Origin: Bacteroidaceae bacterium
GTDB taxonomy: Bacteria; Bacteroidota; Bacteroidia; Bacteroidales; Bacteroidaceae
Direction: 5' to 3'
Assembly (NCBI GenBank): GCA_017642425.1
Contig: JAGCPB010000058.1
Coordinates: forward strand, 123,106-183,770
Length of the DNA stretch: 60,665 bases
This document shows, piece after piece, positions 18,217 through 26,298 of the stretch; the first letter of the stretch is position 1, and each line of letters opens with the position of its first letter. The position numbers and the translations under genes are program-made. Below the pieces are notes generated by a model. It was given only the letters and a program-made list of their open reading frames with translations. It ran no database searches and was not told where the DNA came from.

Positions 18217-19185
18217 TTAGTCAAATACTTTACCGTGATTCTCGGCCAGGTTTATCATCTCCTCATACTGATCGGCATCCAGGTCCATGAAATAGTAGTT
18301 GATGGGGTTTACGTCCTTGTTGCCTATCCAGACCTCATAATGTACATGGGGACCGGTACTCTTGCCTGTGGAACCGGCCTGACCAATCTCCTCACTGCGT
18401 ACCACCTGCTGCCCCTCTTTTACCAGTATCTTGCTCAAATGTGCATAGCGCGTCTTGTAACCGTATCCATGGTCTATCTCAACCAGATTACCATACCCCG
18501 TCTTCCACTTGGCATACACCACCTTGCCGTTACCCGTAGCGTAGACCGGAGTGCCTGTATCACAGGTAAAATCCATACCGTGATGGAAACGGCGCACATG
18601 ATATATCGGGTCATTGCGGTATCCGTAACCTGAAGCCGTACGTTTAAGGTCCTTGTTGGAGACCGGCTGTATGGCCGGCAGACAGGCCAGTTTGTTCTCC
18701 TGCTCACGTGACAGTTCCAACACCTCATTGAACGACCGGGTCTGCATGTAAAGCTTCTTGCTCAGCATATCCACTTTCTGCGCTGTATTGACTACAAGGT
18801 CGGCACTTGACATATCTGTAAGCTCGGCATACCTGTTTGTTCCGTTAAAACCGGCCTGACGTGTAGTCTCAGGAACAGGGTCTGCCTCCAGAAGCACACG
18901 GTACAGGTTGTCATCACGCTCCTCTATGTCATGAAGCACAAGCAGGGCGTCATCGACCTTACGTGAAAGCATACGGTATTGTGACTGCAAACGGCTGTTC
19001 TCCACAAGAAGTTCATCTACCTGAGGAGTATTGATTACAAACCAGTATATGATAAAGAATACTCCGCCCAACAGGACTGAAAGCAGAAAACGCCACAGCC
19101 AGGAGAGCAGCCTCTGACCCAAGGTGGGGAATACCCTGCGATAGACCCTGCGGTTGGGATCATACTGATAGTAAATCTTCCTCAT
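18217..19185 (-). CDS. M23 family metallopeptidase (peptidoglycan endopeptidase)
   Basis: The 322-residue protein has a short cytoplasmic head rich in Arg/Tyr, one membrane helix (about 29-50), a coiled coil and a C-terminal LytM/M23 domain. The zinc-site motifs are H-H-G-M-D-F and H-V-H-Y-E, so it is likely active. It is expected to trim peptide cross-links in the periplasm. The frame is open 22 codons further upstream, but M-R-K-I-Y-Y-Q-Y-D-P at 19185 is the credible start. It is transcribed divergently from alaS, with a TATTTTTG -7 candidate at 19210-19203. Confidence 0.9.
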   Translation of the reverse strand: MRKIYYQYDPNRRVYRRVFPTLGQRLLSWLWRFLLSVLLGGVFFIIYWFVINTPQVDELLVENSRLQSQYRMLSRKVDDALLVLHDIEERDDNLYRVLLEADPVPETTRQAGFNGTNRYAELTDMSSADLVVNTAQKVDMLSKKLYMQTRSFNEVLELSREQENKLACLPAIQPVSNKDLKRTASGYGYRNDPIYHVRRFHHGMDFTCDTGTPVYATGNGKVVYAKWKTGYGNLVEIDHGYGYKTRYAHLSKILVKEGQQVVRSEEIGQAGSTGKSTGPHVHYEVWIGNKDVNPINYYFMDLDADQYEEMINLAENHGKVFD

Positions 19186-19202
19186 AATCTTGATAGAACA
19201 CG

Positions 19203-19231
19203 CAAAAATAGTAAAAAAAGCCGTAAATTTG
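19203..19231. promoter_or_regulatory. divergent promoter pair between the M23 gene and alaS
   Basis: Two consensus -7 elements face outward in the 77-bp gap: TATTTTTG on the minus strand (19210-19203) for the peptidase, and TAAATTTG on the plus strand (19224-19231) for alaS. Clear -33 TTG partners are not seen at ideal distance. Confidence 0.45.
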
Positions 19232-19262
19232 CACCTCAAATTGAAACACAATTGTTTAAGAT

Positions 19263-21869
19263 ATGATGACAGCTAAGGAGATACGTGAATCTTTCAAGAG
19301 TTTCTTTGAGAGCAAAGAGCACCTGATAGTACCTTCCGCACCCATGGTGGTAAAGGATGACCCCACTCTTATGTTCACCAACGCCGGAATGAACCAGTTC
19401 AAGGACATCATTCTGGGCAACCGCGCCCCCAAGAGCCGCCGTGTGGCAGACTCGCAGAAGTGCCTGCGCGTAAGCGGCAAGCACAATGACCTGGAGGAGG
19501 TAGGTCACGACACCTATCACCACACCATGTTTGAGATGCTGGGCAACTGGTCATTCGGTGACTACTTTAAGAAAGAGGCCATAAGCTGGGCATGGGAGTA
19601 TCTGGTCGATGTTCTCAAACTTGACCCCAAGAACCTGTACGCCACTGTCTTTGAAGGCAGCAATGAGGAAGGTCTGGAGCGTGACAACGAGGCTGCCGCC
19701 ATTTGGGAGCAGTTCCTGCCCAAGGATCATATCCTGAACGGAAACAAGCATGACAATTTCTGGGAGATGGGCGATACCGGTCCCTGCGGCCCATGCAGTG
19801 AGATCCATATGGATTCACGCTCCGATGAGGAGAAGGCCAAGGTACCCGGCCGTGAACTGGTAAACAAGGACCACCCCCAGGTAATAGAGATATGGAACCT
19901 TGTGTTCATGCAGTACAACCGCAAGGCCGACCACTCACTCGAGCCCCTGCCCGCCAAGGTAATTGATACCGGAATGGGATTTGAGCGTCTGGTACGCACC
20001 CTGCAGGGCAAGCAGTCCAACTATGACACCGATGTATTCCAGCCCATCATCAAACAGATCGGCGCCCTTACAGGCAAGCAGTACGGTCAGGATGAGAAGG
20101 TTGACATAGCCATGCGCGTGGTGGCTGACCATATCCGCACCATCGCATTCAGCATCACCGACGGCCAGCTGCCTTCAAACGCCAAGGCCGGTTACGTGAT
20201 TCGCCGCATATTGCGCCGTGCAGTACGTTACGCCTACACGTTCCTGGGCCAGAAGGAGGCATTCCTTTACAAACTTCTGCCTGTACTGATTGACAACATG
20301 GGTGATGCTTATCCCGAACTCGGTGCTCAGAAGACACTCATAGAGAAGGTCATCATTGAAGAGGAAGAATCATTCCTGCGTACCCTTGATACCGGCATCA
20401 AACTGCTTGACAAGGTTATGGCCGATGCCAAGACTGCCGGTACAACCGTTATCAGCGGTGTGAACGCTTTTACGCTTTACGATACTTACGGATTCCCGCT
20501 TGACCTTACAGAGCTTATTCTGCGTGAGAACGGCATGACCGTAAACATAGAGGAGTTCAATGCCGAGATGGCCAAGCAGAAGGCCCGCGCCCGCAACGCT
20601 GCCGCCGTTGAAAACGGTGACTGGGTAGTACTCAAGGAGGGTGAGACTGAGTTTGTAGGCTATGACTTTACAGAATATGAGACCTCTATCCTGCGCTACC
20701 GCGAGGTCAAGCAAAAGAGCGGCGTAATCTACCAGATTGTACTTGACAAGACCCCGTTCTATGCCGAGATGGGCGGTCAGGTAGGTGACAAGGGAGTCAT
20801 AGTAAGCGAATTCGAGACTATAGAGATACTTGACACCAAGAAGGAGAACGGTCTGCCCATCCACATAACAAAGAAACTCCCCGAGCATCCCGAGGCTCCC
20901 ATGATGGCTTGCGTGGATACCGACAAGCGTCATGCCTGTGAGGCCAACCACACCGCAACCCACCTGCTTGATGAGGCTCTGCGTGAGGTTCTGGGTACAC
21001 ACGTTGAGCAGAAAGGTTCACTGGTAAGCCCTGACGGCCTTAGGTTTGACTTCTCACATTTCCAGAAAGTGACCGATGAAGAACTGCGTCAGGTAGAGCG
21101 TCTTGTTAATGAGAAGATACGTGAAGACCTGCCCCTGCAGGAGCACCGCGACCTGCCAATTGAGGAGGCCAAAAAACTTGGTGCCATAGCTCTCTTTGGT
21201 GAGAAGTATGGCGACAAGGTCCGCGTTGTCCAGTTCGGCCAGTCCATAGAGTTCTGCGGTGGTGTCCACGCCACATCAACCGGACGCATCGGACTGTTCA
21301 AGATCATATCCGAGAGTTCAATCGCAGCAGGAGTACGCCGCATCGAGGCCGTGACAGGTCAGGCTGTTGAGGAGATGATTTACGGACTCCAGGATACCAT
21401 CACCGCACTCAAGAACATACTGCCCGGCTCATCAATAGAGACAGCTGTAAAGAAAGCAATAGATGAAAACGCAGCCCTCAAAAAACAGATAGAGGAGTTC
21501 ATGAAAGAGAAGACTGTCCAGCTTAAGGACAAACTCATTGGGCAGGCACGCAATATCAACGGCATAATGGTTATCAGCGCTGTCATACCCGCTCCCGCCG
21601 CAGTGGTCAAGGACCTGGTGTTCGGCATCCGCGCCGAGAAGCCAGCCGGCACTCTGGTTATCATAGGAAGTGAGGAGAATGGCAAGCCCATGCTGACCGT
21701 AAGCGTAAGTGATGACCTGACATCACGCTTCAACGCAGGCCAGATGGTACGCGAAGCAGCCAAGCTCATCCAGGGCGGAGGCGGCGGCCAGCCCCACTAC
21801 GCCACCGCCGGCGGAAAGAACCCGGGGGGTCTTCAGGCTGCTGTGGAATCAATCATAAAGACTATCTGA
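19263..21869 (+). CDS. alaS: alanine--tRNA ligase AlaS
   Basis: An 868-residue class II synthetase with the N-terminal catalytic core ([17 protein letters not shown]). The editing domain shows the zinc ligands H-T-A-T-H and C-G-G-V-H. The C-Ala/DHHA1 region ends in a glycine-rich [14 protein letters not shown]. All elements are present and the length is usual. The start could be either of two adjacent ATGs (19263 or 19266). A TAAATTTG element lies 31 bp upstream. Confidence 0.96.
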   Translation: MMTAKEIRESFKSFFESKEHLIVPSAPMVVKDDPTLMFTNAGMNQFKDIILGNRAPKSRRVADSQKCLRVSGKHNDLEEVGHDTYHHTMFEMLGNWSFGDYFKKEAISWAWEYLVDVLKLDPKNLYATVFEGSNEEGLERDNEAAAIWEQFLPKDHILNGNKHDNFWEMGDTGPCGPCSEIHMDSRSDEEKAKVPGRELVNKDHPQVIEIWNLVFMQYNRKADHSLEPLPAKVIDTGMGFERLVRTLQGKQSNYDTDVFQPIIKQIGALTGKQYGQDEKVDIAMRVVADHIRTIAFSITDGQLPSNAKAGYVIRRILRRAVRYAYTFLGQKEAFLYKLLPVLIDNMGDAYPELGAQKTLIEKVIIEEEESFLRTLDTGIKLLDKVMADAKTAGTTVISGVNAFTLYDTYGFPLDLTELILRENGMTVNIEEFNAEMAKQKARARNAAAVENGDWVVLKEGETEFVGYDFTEYETSILRYREVKQKSGVIYQIVLDKTPFYAEMGGQVGDKGVIVSEFETIEILDTKKENGLPIHITKKLPEHPEAPMMACVDTDKRHACEANHTATHLLDEALREVLGTHVEQKGSLVSPDGLRFDFSHFQKVTDEELRQVERLVNEKIREDLPLQEHRDLPIEEAKKLGAIALFGEKYGDKVRVVQFGQSIEFCGGVHATSTGRIGLFKIISESSIAAGVRRIEAVTGQAVEEMIYGLQDTITALKNILPGSSIETAVKKAIDENAALKKQIEEFMKEKTVQLKDKLIGQARNINGIMVISAVIPAPAAVVKDLVFGIRAEKPAGTLVIIGSEENGKPMLTVSVSDDLTSRFNAGQMVREAAKLIQGGGGGQPHYATAGGKNPGGLQAAVESIIKTI

Positions 21870-21902
21870 GAGGAGTGAGTTAAATTAAAGATAAAAAAAG
21901 TA

Positions 21903-21941
21903 GTGGCCCACACGACTAAGGTGTGAGCCACATTTAATCCT
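21903..21941 (+). terminator. probable terminator after alaS
   Basis: An 11-bp stem with one mismatch (21903-21913 with 21921-21931, 7-base loop) is followed by an AT-rich tract ending in TTTT. It separates alaS from the convergent accessory island and could act on both strands. Confidence 0.55.
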
Positions 21942-21984
21942 TTTATAGTGTTAATGGTGCGACAAAGGCATCCGCTAGCACTTT

Positions 21985-22428
21985 CTAAATCAATTGATAT
22001 GAAGTCCTCTTTTCAATACTATCTGATGCAATGATAGGAAAAGGATATGGAGCGAGAGCGGTATCAGCCAGCTCTCGTGCAAAATAACCACGAGCAGTAC
22101 TAAACGCTATGCTGTTAAGCATAGGCAGGAAATTACTTTCAATACGGAACTTATCCTCTCCATCCTGCGCAGTGATGTATGACTTTAAATCTACGACATC
22201 AAATGCTATTGTCAGACTGCCAGAAAACAATGTCGTATTGTCCAGCAGATATGTCATTGTAACAATAACCTTAATCTGTGAATTATCTCTGTCCAGTATT
22301 ACCTGGTCATCATAGCGAATCTTTAAAGATGACACATCACCTTCAATCCTTGCGGGAGCGGTAGTATTAATAACCGGATTACCCACAAACGCCAAGCGTA
22401 TCTTAATATTATCGTCACTCATTGGCAT
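21985..22428 (-). CDS. SecB-like chaperone of a toxin-antitoxin-chaperone module
   Basis: The product, about 147 residues, has a beta-rich body (alternating strands from about 5 to 90) followed by a long helix ending in R-G-Y-F-A-R-E-L-A, then A-P-Y-P-F-P-I-I. This layout and the terminal proline-rich stretch resemble SecB. SecB-like proteins in TAC modules hold an antitoxin through its C-terminal tail. The frame extends 18 codons upstream inside the antitoxin gene; I chose the ATG at 22426-22428, which overlaps the antitoxin 3' end by 14 bp (a second ATG at 22422 is equally plausible). The family assignment is by fold pattern and context, so it is moderate. Confidence 0.55.
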   Translation of the reverse strand: MPMSDDNIKIRLAFVGNPVINTTAPARIEGDVSSLKIRYDDQVILDRDNSQIKVIVTMTYLLDNTTLFSGSLTIAFDVVDLKSYITAQDGEDKFRIESNFLPMLNSIAFSTARGYFARELADTALAPYPFPIIASDSIEKRTSYQLI

Positions 22429-23032
22429 AAATATATTCGTTATAAAGATTCTTCTTTGTGGTAGGTTTCTTAAAGCCGCCACCTAATAGTACACGTGCCG
22501 GGAATGAAGGAAAAAACGCCTCATAATCCCGCACCCTAATATCGATTATCTCATATAAAGCAGGATGCAATGACATCTCAATGGCACGATAGTACTTGTC
22601 ATACTGCTTGTCTGTAAATGCAAACCTTGCAGCTTTAAGCATCTCCTTCAGGTTTGCTGGTTCCATAGCCAGGGCAAGCAGATTACCTACAGAAAGCGTT
22701 GGAACTACTCCCTCTTCATACAACCCGAATTGGTTCTCACCTAAGCCCAATATCACAGACATTGCGACCGATGGAATACCGTAGCGTTCTCTCATCTGTT
22801 TCAATTCTTCTGCCAGTGGAATAGAATGCCTACGGCGATAAGTGTCATAGATTTGTTTAAGATTAGCATTATCCAGTTCCTCATCCGTAAATTCCGCACC
22901 GCTGTCAACGCAATGATAATAGCGCTTTTCAAAAGGAATAATCTCACCTCGATACTTTACCGATGACGATTCAGTACACAGTTCCAATTTTCCCCCTGTA
23001 AGTGGACTCGGTTTGTCAACAATCTGTTTCAT
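22415..23032 (-). CDS. MqsA-like antitoxin with C-terminal extension
   Basis: The 205-residue protein begins with a degenerate zinc-ribbon-like region (P-L-T-G-G-K, then Y-Y-H-C-V-D-S-G-A-E-F-T). An Xre-type HTH (about 75-125, including L-G-L-G-E-N-Q-F-G-L-Y-E-E-G) fits MqsA-family antitoxins. About 70 extra residues follow, rich in aromatics (Y-E-A-F-F-P-S-F-P near 170). In TAC systems such a tail is the chaperone-addiction segment. Only one of the usual ribbon cysteines is evident, so zinc binding is doubtful. Its ATG overlaps the stop of the full-length toxin frame by 4 bp. Confidence 0.7.
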   Translation of the reverse strand: MKQIVDKPSPLTGGKLELCTESSSVKYRGEIIPFEKRYYHCVDSGAEFTDEELDNANLKQIYDTYRRRHSIPLAEELKQMRERYGIPSVAMSVILGLGENQFGLYEEGVVPTLSVGNLLALAMEPANLKEMLKAARFAFTDKQYDKYYRAIEMSLHPALYEIIDIRVRDYEAFFPSFPARVLLGGGFKKPTTKKNLYNEYIYANE

Positions 23033-23412
23033 TTCTTTTCGGTTATGCCCTTTAACGGCAAGTACATATCATATTCAGCCAGGTGAAATGATATGCAATA
23101 CACATTAGGCTTTGGCAACAAATAAATCTATATATAGCACAACTTCCCTTCTATCCTTTTCCCAAACTTCCAGACCGGGTTAGCACCAGGCTTTTCATTT
23201 GGATCCGGCCCTTCATAATAATCCTCCGGTTCAAGTTTTAGTATCCATTCCTTCTTTTTATCGGCCTTATCCCAATCCATATCAACCATGAATTGTTCAT
23301 TCTTGTCTTTCTTTTCATATACAATGTAGCCGTTCAAAAACTCCAACCAGACTTTCAGCTGATCCAAGAACTGCTTGACTTCATCATATGTTGCAGTAGT
23401 TTTGTTTCCCAT
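23029..23412 (-). pseudogene. MqsR-like toxin gene interrupted by an in-frame TAG
   Basis: Translation from the ATG at 23412 stops at a TAG at 23128-23130 after 94 residues (ending K-L-C-Y-I). The same frame continues for 32 more codons, including C-I-S-F-H-L-A-E-Y, to a TGA overlapping the antitoxin ATG by 4 bp. The whole 127-codon frame has family-like features: D-Y-Y-E-G-P, then W-K-F-G-K, then the C-I-S-F-H tail. Related toxins, as I recall them, have Y-I-K-I at the stop position, so a single AAG/AAA-to-TAG change explains it. Without the tail the toxin is expected to be inactive. Confidence 0.72.
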
Positions 23413-23554
23413 CAGTCTGGTTATTCATAATTAAGTAATGGTACATTTCTCTGGCAAAAATAATAAAAAATATAGAAATCCCACGGATTCATTGAGAATC
23501 TCATAGAATTTCTCATAGATAATAAAAAATATCCTTATTGTGTCTTGTTTAAGC

Positions 23555-23833
23555 TTAGCAACTACCTGTAATCTTATTCTTCACCAGCTTCACAAAACCA
23601 ATCATTTCTCTTACTGCCGTTTGCAAGTAAAACCTGATGCTCATCCATATATTAGTTTTATAATACTGCGTACTGAAGTGATAACTTGACGTATCCTTGT
23701 ATAGTCGGTGTACTCTTATAAAAGGATTATCAGCCATAAGTTCATGCAGCACATGGCTAAACTTCTCCTTTGATATTCCAGGATGTACAAAAGCGTAGTC
23801 AGCAATAGCAGCACAAACTATTATAGTCCCTAA
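23555..23833 (-). pseudogene. orphan reading frame without a start codon
   Basis: On the minus strand an open frame of 92 codons lies between a TGA at 23834-23836 and the stop at 23555. It has no ATG; the only start is an internal GTG at 23752 (65 aa). The sequence is protein-like, with D-Y-A-F-V-H-P-G-I-S-K-E-K-F and a basic end, so it looks like the 3' part of a gene whose 5' end is lost. I do not recognise the family. It is 3' of the broken ligase-like gene. Confidence 0.35.
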
Positions 23834-24555
23834 TCACTTTTTTCTCCTCAATAATGGATAGCGGAACGGATATGAAAACAATGATAGCACACCTATTCCT
23901 GCCAAGACCGTTATTCCAACAAAAGACTCAGCATCAGGATTCTTGATGTAATGCCTTAAGGTTAATATGATTCCTGTCAACAAGACAGACATACCCAACA
24001 ACCCAAAGTTGACAGCCACCAGCGCATACTCGTTAAGAGGATGTGTGGTATTATCGGCAAGCATCGGCAGCATTTTGCTGGTGCATTGTTCCAGATATTC
24101 TTCCTGATAAAGCATATACTGACTGCGGAATCCGTGAAGTCCATGTCCAATAAAGCAAGGATAAAAGGCAATGATACTACCAGAGCCGATGCCACCCCTG
24201 CCGGGTTGTCAAATCCCGCCATGATACGGAATCCATTATTGGATTGTACGGGCACAATACCGATTATCTGTAGCAGAGAATGTGTTGCCACAACCAAACC
24301 TATGATAAAAAATGGAACATAAATGACCTTGGGGCTAATCAAATCTATCTTTTCATCATCGTGTATACAAAATAGTATCTGGGATATTAAGACTGTCGCA
24401 CAGATAGAGATGCCCATACCAATCCATTTCATGGTTATCTGACCGTCAAATAGATTCCCCGTAAATGGACTTACACTTAGCAACAAAACCAAAGAGAGTG
24501 CCAACAACATGACACTCTCTAAGATGGTATGCAAGCCTGATTTGGCTGAAATCAT
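23834..24555 (-). pseudogene. O-antigen-ligase-like membrane protein gene with internal deletion
   Basis: The N-terminal frame (24555 down to about 24150) has four or five membrane helices and F-D-N-P-A-G-V-A-S-A-L. It then runs out of frame. The other frame takes over with G-H-G-L-H-G-F-R, Y-Q-E-E-Y, L-A-D-N and H-P-L-N-E-Y, then F-S-Y-P-F-R-Y-P. These are landmarks of the Bacteroidota Wzy/O-antigen ligase-like proteins that carry TPRs at the C-terminus. The central cytoplasmic/periplasmic region and the TPR part are missing. The junction near 24146-24152 therefore marks an out-of-frame deletion, and the product should be non-functional. Confidence 0.6.
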
Positions 24556-24571
24556 AATATGATATTAGTTT

Positions 24572-25849
24572 TTAATCCTGTATATTGGGATCCCAGACAG
24601 GACGAATGCAATTCGAGCCGGTTTTGTTATCACCCTGTACCTCAATCCTTCCTGTATCCGGTATATAGCGTCCGGTGCTGGCATTAACGTTAGCATTAAA
24701 CTTAAAAGAATAAGGATTGTCATCACCGCCAGGTGTTCCACACCAGTATGAATGATTAAGGTTGAATAGAATCTCTTTTCCGTTGGCACCAATCACAAAA
24801 CCCACAGGGGCGTTAACCTCCCTTGCTTCGCCATTATAGTAATTTGTATGTTTTACATATTCCACTTTTGATAAGTCACAATTGGCTATAAGTTCATCAA
24901 CATCAGCTTTGGTCGGCATTCTCCATTTTCCTCCAAGAATCTGATTGGCAGCATCAATTGGTGATGTTGACTCCCACTGGTAATATTTAGCCCCCCATGC
25001 ATAAACAAACTCGTAATGGCCAAGATCGCAGTTGGCCCATCTTATACCACTTGGTAATTCCAGATCAACCCACATTTGATCAGATGTCATTGTTGAGAAC
25101 GAACTCTCCATACCGTACATATATTCGTCATTACCTCCAGCAGTTTTATATTTAACGAACGGACGGCAATAATAACTCTTGTCTGGTTTCAGACCTGTCA
25201 ATGATTGAGTAATACTTGACTCGTAGTCACCGGTATATTTAAAGACACCACTGGCGGTATTAAAGTCTATATTCGATGATTCTGATAGCATAACACCGTA
25301 CTCACAATACTCTGCATCCGATGCATCTATTCCAAATTCAACTTCTGCGTTTGCATCAATATAGTGAATATCCTTCAAATTGATGTTTTTAATTCCGGGC
25401 CTGAACTCTAGGGTCTTGAATGTATGTACATTACTTATTTCGCGTACACTATTGTCACTGTTTTGTGAAAACAGGCAGAAACTGTACTCGGTGTCTGGAT
25501 ACAATTTTCCGATAGTACCGCTGAACGACTCATCGTTCATACCGTACTTATTGATGAACATCTGGCATTCTGCATTGTCATTGCCATCCTTCCAAGACTT
25601 GAAGATGCTCTCTGCCTGGTCTGATTTGACACAATACAGCACTCCGTGTTTTCCTAAGGCTATATCCACTTTTGATATGCCCTTGAACTGCCCTTTCAAA
25701 GAAGATGTAAATGCTGTGGTACTGACACTCTCAATTTTCAAACTGCTTGAGAAATCCGAATCAGAATCCGGCTGCTTGTCTCCGCATGATATCATGAACA
25801 CACATATCAATGAGACATAAAAACCTTTTGCTAATACTCTGCTATTCAT
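24572..25849 (-). CDS. lipoprotein with Fn3-like modules and a Fib_succ-type C-terminal domain
   Basis: The 425-residue protein opens with a lipoprotein signal (M-N-S-R..., lipobox ending M-I-S-C). Two beta-sandwich-like modules of Fn3 character follow (about 30-125 and 130-235, each with a Y-P-D-T-E-Y or K-P-D-K-S-Y turn). The C-terminal domain (about 250-425) carries V-D-L-E-L-P-S-G-I-R-W-A-N and G-G-K-W-R-M-P-T-K, the pattern also triplicated in the protein at 54433. It should be exposed at the cell surface. A TTG start 21 bp upstream is less likely than the ATG at 25849. The ligand is unknown. Confidence 0.75.
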   Translation of the reverse strand: MNSRVLAKGFYVSLICVFMISCGDKQPDSDSDFSSSLKIESVSTTAFTSSLKGQFKGISKVDIALGKHGVLYCVKSDQAESIFKSWKDGNDNAECQMFINKYGMNDESFSGTIGKLYPDTEYSFCLFSQNSDNSVREISNVHTFKTLEFRPGIKNINLKDIHYIDANAEVEFGIDASDAEYCEYGVMLSESSNIDFNTASGVFKYTGDYESSITQSLTGLKPDKSYYCRPFVKYKTAGGNDEYMYGMESSFSTMTSDQMWVDLELPSGIRWANCDLGHYEFVYAWGAKYYQWESTSPIDAANQILGGKWRMPTKADVDELIANCDLSKVEYVKHTNYYNGEAREVNAPVGFVIGANGKEILFNLNHSYWCGTPGGDDNPYSFKFNANVNASTGRYIPDTGRIEVQGDNKTGSNCIRPVWDPNIQD

Positions 25850-25883
25850 ATTACCAGTTTTAAAATACAATCATCAATATATT

Positions 25884-26149
25884 TTAGAAGTTCCATCCTG
25901 AATCTGGCGCATACAAGCCCGAATTAAGATTATAGTAGAAACCTGCTCTTTCTATTTTGCATTTATTATCACCCCAAATATGATATTCATGTTTATCCAT
26001 CCATAAATTATAGGCGTTTACTCCTGGATTATCTGAATTGTAATATAATGGGTAATCATTCGTTCCAACCCCTAACCATAAGTAATAGGCAGAGTAAATA
26101 CAACTGCCAAAATCAAAAGGAAAATGTTCTTTTTTCTCATAAAACTACG
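25884..26149 (-). pseudogene. frameshifted small secreted protein gene
   Basis: An ATG at 26139 opens 22 codons of a clean signal peptide (M-R-K-K-N-I-F-L...) that stops at TAG. A second frame without its own start overlaps it and continues to a TAA at 25884-25886, encoding an aromatic-rich region (Y-N-L-W-M-D, H-I-W-G-D, A-P-D-S-G-W-N-F). Joining the two by one frameshift would give a secreted protein of about 85-90 residues. The gene lies 34 bp before the lipoprotein gene on the same strand, behind a TACATTTG promoter element. Confidence 0.5.
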
Positions 26150-26168
26150 TTTTAAAGTTTGCTGCCGA

Positions 26169-26257
26169 CAAATGTAATGTCAGTTTACAGCGTATCACTT
26201 TAAAACGTGTCCCAAGTATGTCCCAATATTTACAGACGATGTCCCAAAATGTCCCAC
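26169..26257 (-). promoter_or_regulatory. promoter with four helically phased TGTCCCA boxes
   Basis: Four copies of TGTCCCA(A/C) on the plus strand start at 26208, 26219, 26240 and 26250, that is 11, 21 and 10 bp apart, close to whole helical turns. On the minus strand they lie 32-81 bp upstream of a consensus -7 element TACATTTG (26176-26169) that lacks a clear -33 TTG. This layout suggests an activator-dependent promoter for the broken secreted gene and the lipoprotein gene downstream. The regulator is not known; the adjacent TPR membrane protein is a candidate. Confidence 0.5.
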
Positions 26258-26298
26258 AGGGGGGTATTATACTGATTTACAGATAGTTAGCAAACAAA

